The notes beneath the pieces are model-generated. The model was not told where the DNA came from and ran no database searches. It saw only the letters and a list, made by a program, of their open reading frames with translations. Source: an uncultured bacterium (lineage in GTDB: Bacteria; UBA4055). Taken from it: DNA of 26,894 bases. Shown here one piece after another: positions 22,899 to 26,894 of this stretch. A program made the translations under genes and the position numbers. Each line of letters opens with the position of its first letter. Positions within the stretch are counted from its first letter, which is position 1. Location: contig CALMWI010000155.1 in assembly GCA_937873545.1 (NCBI GenBank), positions 1 through 26,894 on the forward strand, given 5' to 3'.

Positions 22899-24980
22899 AT
22901 GAGTTCAGGCAGGGTAAAAGAATATTATAAAGACACGACAGAAGAATTGTTTTTCGCTTACTCGAATCTTTTCTTTATTCAGAACAGGACCGTCGGAGTA
23001 CTTCTGTTCCTCTCAACGCTGTTCAACCGAAACATCGCCGTTCTCGGGCTGCTTTCTCTCATTATCGCATTGCTCTTCGCAAGGTTCATCGGAGTTAAAA
23101 GAAATGATCCGGTAAATAAACTATTTACCTACAATGCCCTTCTTACCGGATTTGCCGTCGGATTCATTTTTAAGATCACCACGCTCTCGATTCTGCTAAC
23201 TTTAGGCATGAGCATTCTGACAGTCCTGATCACTTATACATTAAGTTCAGCCCTGTATTTATATTTCAGGCTGCCCGTTTTGAACATACCGTTCACAATA
23301 TCGGCCATGATAATATATCTAGCATCGGCTAAGTACAGCAATCTTATTGTTGATTCATTCTACAAACAGGAATATTTCAATATTGAAGCACTGCCGGCTT
23401 TTATTCAGGGACTTTTCCGGGCTGTCGGAATACTGATATTCATGCCTTATGATATTATCGGCATTATTCTGCTGATAGCGATCCTGCTTTATTCACGGAT
23501 CACCTTTTTTACGGCTGTCCTGTCCTATTACGCGGGAATATATTTCCTAGCTGTATTAAAAGGCAGCGTTCCTCTCGCGTTCCAGGAAGTATCATCATTC
23601 AACTTCATACTGGTGGGAGTGAGTCTCGGCGGAATGTTTCTAATCCCTTCAAAAAGAACATACCTGCTCACATTATCAGCCGTTCTCGCGTCGGTTTTTA
23701 TAATAGACGCCACATCGGTCTTCTGGGTCTCGTTCGGAATACCGGTGTTCACACTGCCGTTCAACCTTACGGTTCTGTTATACATTTATGTACTCGGCAG
23801 CGTCAAATATGTGATGATGAATCAGACCCATCTCGAACAGCCTGAAAAATCGCTTATCGATCATCTCAACTATAAAAACAGGTTCGACTGGTCAACGCCT
23901 TCGATAAACCTTCCTTTTATGGGAAAATGGACCGTATATCAGCCTTTTGACGGCGAATGGACGCACAAAGGCGTATGGAAATATGCTTATGATTTCACGA
24001 TAGAAGATAAAGGAAAAACATTCAAGAACGAAGGACAGCAGAAAGAAGATTATTTCTGCTACGGAAAGCCGGTTGTGTCGCCCGTTGACGGGACTGTAGT
24101 TGATGTTTACGACGAAGCTGATGACAACGATATCGGTACGGTTGATAAAGTGAATAACTGGGGGAATTATATTATAATTTACTTTAACCCCGGGTATTAT
24201 GTTGAATTGTCGCATCTTAAAAAAGGTTCGATCAAGGTTAAAAAGAACGATCAGGTATCAAAAGGGCAATTGCTTTCAGAATGCGGAAATTCAGGTTATT
24301 CGCCAGAACCCCACCTTCATGTTCAGCTGCAGTATTCCCATCTGATAGGATCGGCGGGAATAGAGTTTGCGTTCAACAGCTTCAAAGCGAACGATCTTGA
24401 TCTTGATATTAAATATCTTAAAAAGAATGATTCCGTTACAGCTCTGTCATCATCAAAAACACTCACAAGAAAACTCCAGTTCATTCTTGATGAAGAGTTC
24501 ATATATAAAGTTTTCAATGATGATATTCAGACCGGCGAAATTGCGGTTACCGTGAAGATGGAAACCGACGGCACATATTATTTCTGCGACGGGAAAGAAA
24601 ATAAGCTTTATTTCGGGAACGACAGGGACAGGTTCGTGTATTTTAAATATGACGGGATCTATAATTCCGAGCTCAGATATTTCTTTCTGGCTCTGCCGTC
24701 CGTTCCTCTGTCAGATGACGAACTGATAGAATGGAATGAATTCATTCCCGATAATGTTTTCAGGATATCAAAGCTCCCTCTTATAATAAAATCCTTCAAT
24801 CACAAATTGAACAAGATCTGCGGATTCTATATCAGGAATGATAAAAATACCGTAGCCGGCAAAATAATTCAGAACGGCCGCGTGGCTGCCCAGACCAAAG
24901 CTGTCATTTGCGATAATAAGGGAATTAAAGAGATTTCATTGATTTTCAACAAAAAAACAATCAGATTAGAGAAAATATGA
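22899..24980 (+). CDS. Urea-transporter-like membrane domain fused to an M23 metallopeptidase domain
   Basis: 693 residues. Residues about 10-307 form roughly ten membrane segments with the two-fold repeat of the urea transporter family: 'LFTYNALLTGFAVGF' and 'LPVLNIPFTISA' in the first half, and 'SFNFILVGVSLGGMF' and 'IPVFTLPFNLTVL' in the second. Residues about 340-490 form an M23 (LytM-type) peptidase with zinc ligands His356 and Asp365 ('HKGVWKYAYDF') and His474 in HLH, plus His472 and His439 (ELSHL). All metal and catalytic positions are kept, so activity is plausible. M23 enzymes usually cut peptidoglycan cross-bridges or peptides. Residues 500-693 form an unassigned strand-rich tail. 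Urea transporters normally keep both ends in the cytoplasm, so the side on which the peptidase sits is a real question. Its stop overlaps the next start by 4 bases. Confidence 0.85.
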   Translation: MSSGRVKEYYKDTTEELFFAYSNLFFIQNRTVGVLLFLSTLFNRNIAVLGLLSLIIALLFARFIGVKRNDPVNKLFTYNALLTGFAVGFIFKITTLSILLTLGMSILTVLITYTLSSALYLYFRLPVLNIPFTISAMIIYLASAKYSNLIVDSFYKQEYFNIEALPAFIQGLFRAVGILIFMPYDIIGIILLIAILLYSRITFFTAVLSYYAGIYFLAVLKGSVPLAFQEVSSFNFILVGVSLGGMFLIPSKRTYLLTLSAVLASVFIIDATSVFWVSFGIPVFTLPFNLTVLLYIYVLGSVKYVMMNQTHLEQPEKSLIDHLNYKNRFDWSTPSINLPFMGKWTVYQPFDGEWTHKGVWKYAYDFTIEDKGKTFKNEGQQKEDYFCYGKPVVSPVDGTVVDVYDEADDNDIGTVDKVNNWGNYIIIYFNPGYYVELSHLKKGSIKVKKNDQVSKGQLLSECGNSGYSPEPHLHVQLQYSHLIGSAGIEFAFNSFKANDLDLDIKYLKKNDSVTALSSSKTLTRKLQFILDEEFIYKVFNDDIQTGEIAVTVKMETDGTYYFCDGKENKLYFGNDRDRFVYFKYDGIYNSELRYFFLALPSVPLSDDELIEWNEFIPDNVFRISKLPLIIKSFNHKLNKICGFYIRNDKNTVAGKIIQNGRVAAQTKAVICDNKGIKEISLIFNKKTIRLEKI

Positions 24981-26389
24981 AAACAGGTGTTTTAATCATC
25001 ATTTTGAGCGTAATAAGCTCAATTCATGCGATGAGCGAAGTTGATTCGCTTTTATTCAAAGGGGACGAATATTACTTCAAGAAAAATTTTGAAGGAGCGC
25101 TTGATCTTTATTTTCAGGCCGAGAGCATCGCTCCTACTAATCAGGGCGCGAAAGAAGGAATTTACAATGCGAGCATAAATTCAGGCGGAATAAAAACCGC
25201 AAATGATTATGCGTATAAGCTTTTTAAGCTTCAGAATTCGCAGATAAATCAGGACAGGGTTATTTACTCAGACGCACTGCTTGGAAAAACATCAGGCGCG
25301 GAAAAATTCCTGAAGCAGGAGAAAGATTTCTACAGGCGAAAAGCGATCTACAGCCTGACCGGATACGGGCTGAAACAGACAGGTTTTTATATTAAAACAG
25401 CTGAATGGTACAAAAAAGCAATGGATGCAGGGTTTAAAAACGATGAATTTGAAACCGGATACAGAGAGTCTTCAAAGCTGTTAAAGGATGACAATAAATA
25501 CCTCGATGTAATTTTTTCACTTTATGAGTACGGAGATAATGACCTTTTGCTCGGAGGGTATAACTTCAACCTGAACTATAACTTCGGGCCGCAGACGCAT
25601 AAGTTCAATGTTAATCTAGTCATGCAGGGAACAAGCGTTGATAAAAAAATGAACGAAGATCTCGGATTTACTTTCTATGAAGATATTAATCAGTATGAAC
25701 TTTTCGCTCAGTACAATTACTACCTTTCCAGAAGGACTTCATTTTATATGGGGCTCAAAGCAGGATGGCTGATAAACGATTATATCCAGGATATAGAAGC
25801 TGTTTCAGCCGGATGCAGATTTTCTCTGACAGATTTTTTTAGAGCCAACACATTTATAAATGCCTCAGCGCTTAGTTACAATTTTTATGATATAAATGAG
25901 CTGGCTACCGGAAATCAGAGAAACTTTTTCACGGATTCAAACTCGCTTACATCGCTTCAATATACATTTGACGGAGCGTTCACTTATGCAGGAATTTACT
26001 TGGGCGGTGTTATAAATATAGTTCAGGATTCAGGATCGAGTTACGCTGAAGATATGATTGCTTCAGACAGAGATTCTCTTATAACGAATATTTCAGAAAG
26101 CATAATCAGGAATGAAACCAGATTTCTTTACGGCATGACCGCAGGATACAATAACGAGGAATACGATATTTTTTCGAGCTATACGACAGGCGACATGTTC
26201 CTTGTGAACACAAGCGAGGGCAGGTATCTTAACACTAATGATTCTGAACTTAAAATGAATATACTTGGCGGCGTGATTTTCAAGAAGCTCTTCGGAGAGT
26301 GGATCCTGGGCTATACTTTCTCATATTCAGATTTCGAGGATTATACGATAATGACCAATTCAATAATAGCAAACTACAGATGGAGATAA
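24977..26389 (+). CDS. TPR protein with C-terminal outer-membrane beta-barrel (YaiO-like layout)
   Basis: 470 residues. A signal peptide (about 1-18) is followed by TPR-like helices (about 22-180: 'LFKGDEYYFKKNFEGALDLYFQAESIAP', here only in part canonical). From about 190 on, alternating aromatic/hydrophobic strands with polar turns ('YNFNLNYNFGPQTHKFNVNLVM') continue to the end TNSIIANYRWR, the pattern of an outer-membrane barrel of about 12-14 strands. The TPR-plus-barrel order is that of YaiO and of PgaA/PelB-type exporters, which pass polysaccharides or peptides across the outer membrane. The ATG overlaps the transporter/peptidase stop codon (ATGA), so the two are translated together. 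The cargo is unknown. Confidence 0.75.
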   Translation: MKTGVLIIILSVISSIHAMSEVDSLLFKGDEYYFKKNFEGALDLYFQAESIAPTNQGAKEGIYNASINSGGIKTANDYAYKLFKLQNSQINQDRVIYSDALLGKTSGAEKFLKQEKDFYRRKAIYSLTGYGLKQTGFYIKTAEWYKKAMDAGFKNDEFETGYRESSKLLKDDNKYLDVIFSLYEYGDNDLLLGGYNFNLNYNFGPQTHKFNVNLVMQGTSVDKKMNEDLGFTFYEDINQYELFAQYNYYLSRRTSFYMGLKAGWLINDYIQDIEAVSAGCRFSLTDFFRANTFINASALSYNFYDINELATGNQRNFFTDSNSLTSLQYTFDGAFTYAGIYLGGVINIVQDSGSSYAEDMIASDRDSLITNISESIIRNETRFLYGMTAGYNNEEYDIFSSYTTGDMFLVNTSEGRYLNTNDSELKMNILGGVIFKKLFGEWILGYTFSYSDFEDYTIMTNSIIANYRWR

Positions 26390-26391
26390 AA

Positions 26392-26894
26392 ATGAAAAAG
26401 ACAGTATTACTGCTTATTATCAGCCTTTTCTTTGGCCTGTACGCCGAAATGACACAGAAGGAACTGGAAGAAGCCTATTCCGGCTCGATAAAATATGAAA
26501 CGGCTCAACGGTACGACAAAGCTATATCTTCTTTGAGCAAAGTGATTAAAGATTATCCGACCAGTTACACTGTTAATTACAGACTGGGATGGTTATATTA
26601 TCTTCAGGGGAACTATGCGAATGCCATGAAAAATCTTGAAACTGCCCTAACTGCATGTCCGTATTCGATTGAAGTTTTAAATACGATCAATCTGATATAT
26701 TCGGCTCAGATGTACTGGGATAAAGTTGAAGTTCAATCCAATAAGATAATGAAGATAGATTACTACAATTACTATGCGAACTACTGGTATTCGGTAGCCC
26801 TTTTCAAGCAGAACAAGTACGATCTAGCTATAAAAGCAGCAGATAAAATGCTGGCCGTTTTTCCTACTAATGTAGTGTTTTTGAATATATTAGC
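26392..26894 (+). CDS. Secreted TPR protein, cut by the right window edge
   Basis: The frame opens with ATG at 26392, 2 bases after the preceding stop, and runs open to the edge (167 codons). A signal peptide (MKKTVLLLIISLFFGLYA) is followed by tandem TPRs: 'AQRYDKAISSLSKVIKDYP', 'GNYANAMKNLETALTACP' and 'NKYDLAIKAADKMLAVFP' mark three repeat helices. Like its neighbour it is exported, and it may also end in a barrel or act as a periplasmic partner. The C-terminus is not visible. TPR sequence alone does not identify the function. Confidence 0.85.
   Translation, partial: MKKTVLLLIISLFFGLYAEMTQKELEEAYSGSIKYETAQRYDKAISSLSKVIKDYPTSYTVNYRLGWLYYLQGNYANAMKNLETALTACPYSIEVLNTINLIYSAQMYWDKVEVQSNKIMKIDYYNYYANYWYSVALFKQNKYDLAIKAADKMLAVFPTNVVFLNIL

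Noticed and set aside
1..26894. CRISPR arrays, rRNA genes, insertion sequences and riboswitches
   Set aside because: No regularly spaced repeats, rRNA-like segments, transposase motifs or recognisable aptamer cores were seen by eye.

Overview
The window looks like chromosome from a Gram-negative bacterium of the FCB superphylum (Bacteroidetes/Chlorobi-like radiation), probably not a true Bacteroidetes. Reasons: one secreted protein ends in a type IX secretion (T9SS, Por) sorting domain with the YPNPFN signature; PurM is of the Bacteroidetes-like long form; there are several outer-membrane beta-barrel proteins; and the promoters I can see are ordinary TTGACA/TATAAT types rather than the TAnnTTTG type of Bacteroidetes. 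Candidate phyla such as Delongbacteria or Cloacimonadota would fit, but this is inference. TGA, TAA and TAG all act as stops, so the genetic code is standard. TTG and GTG starts are frequent.

Left part, minus strand (1-15044). The extreme left edge holds the start of a tyrosine recombinase (1-110) with its own good promoter. Reading leftward from about 15.0 kb come rsmE, a DUF1858 protein and a squalene-synthase-like gene. A clear promoter with operator-like repeats then precedes a nine-gene, tightly spaced run: pyrD, purM, maf, a TPR/PASTA protein, a gamma-carbonic anhydrase, pnp, a membrane class III cyclase carrying TPRs and three cysteine-less thioredoxin folds, a triple-PASTA membrane protein, and a small TonB-receptor-like barrel. 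Nucleotide synthesis and turnover (pyrD, purM, maf, pnp, cyclase) is the common theme, with envelope proteins attached.

Middle (15045-15360). There is no protein gene here. The stretch holds a tRNA-Leu(CAA) gene with promoter and terminator on the minus strand, and a divergent plus-strand promoter for the next operon.

Right part, plus strand (15361-26894). The first run is a T9SS cargo protein, a subtilisin-like secreted protease, a Gfo/Idh/MocA dehydrogenase and prmA. After a 164-base gap with a promoter and an inverted repeat over its -10 box comes the most unusual locus: a PqqD-like 80-aa protein, an ATP-grasp ligase, a type III PLP decarboxylase, a urea-transporter/M23-peptidase fusion, a TPR plus outer-membrane-barrel protein, and a second TPR protein cut by the window edge. 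The genes are 2-12 bases apart or overlap, so they are almost certainly co-transcribed. Ligase plus decarboxylase plus a small peptide-binding protein suggests synthesis of a modified amino acid or peptide. The inner-membrane channel/peptidase and the barrel suggest an export or envelope role. I know of no described pathway with this gene set.
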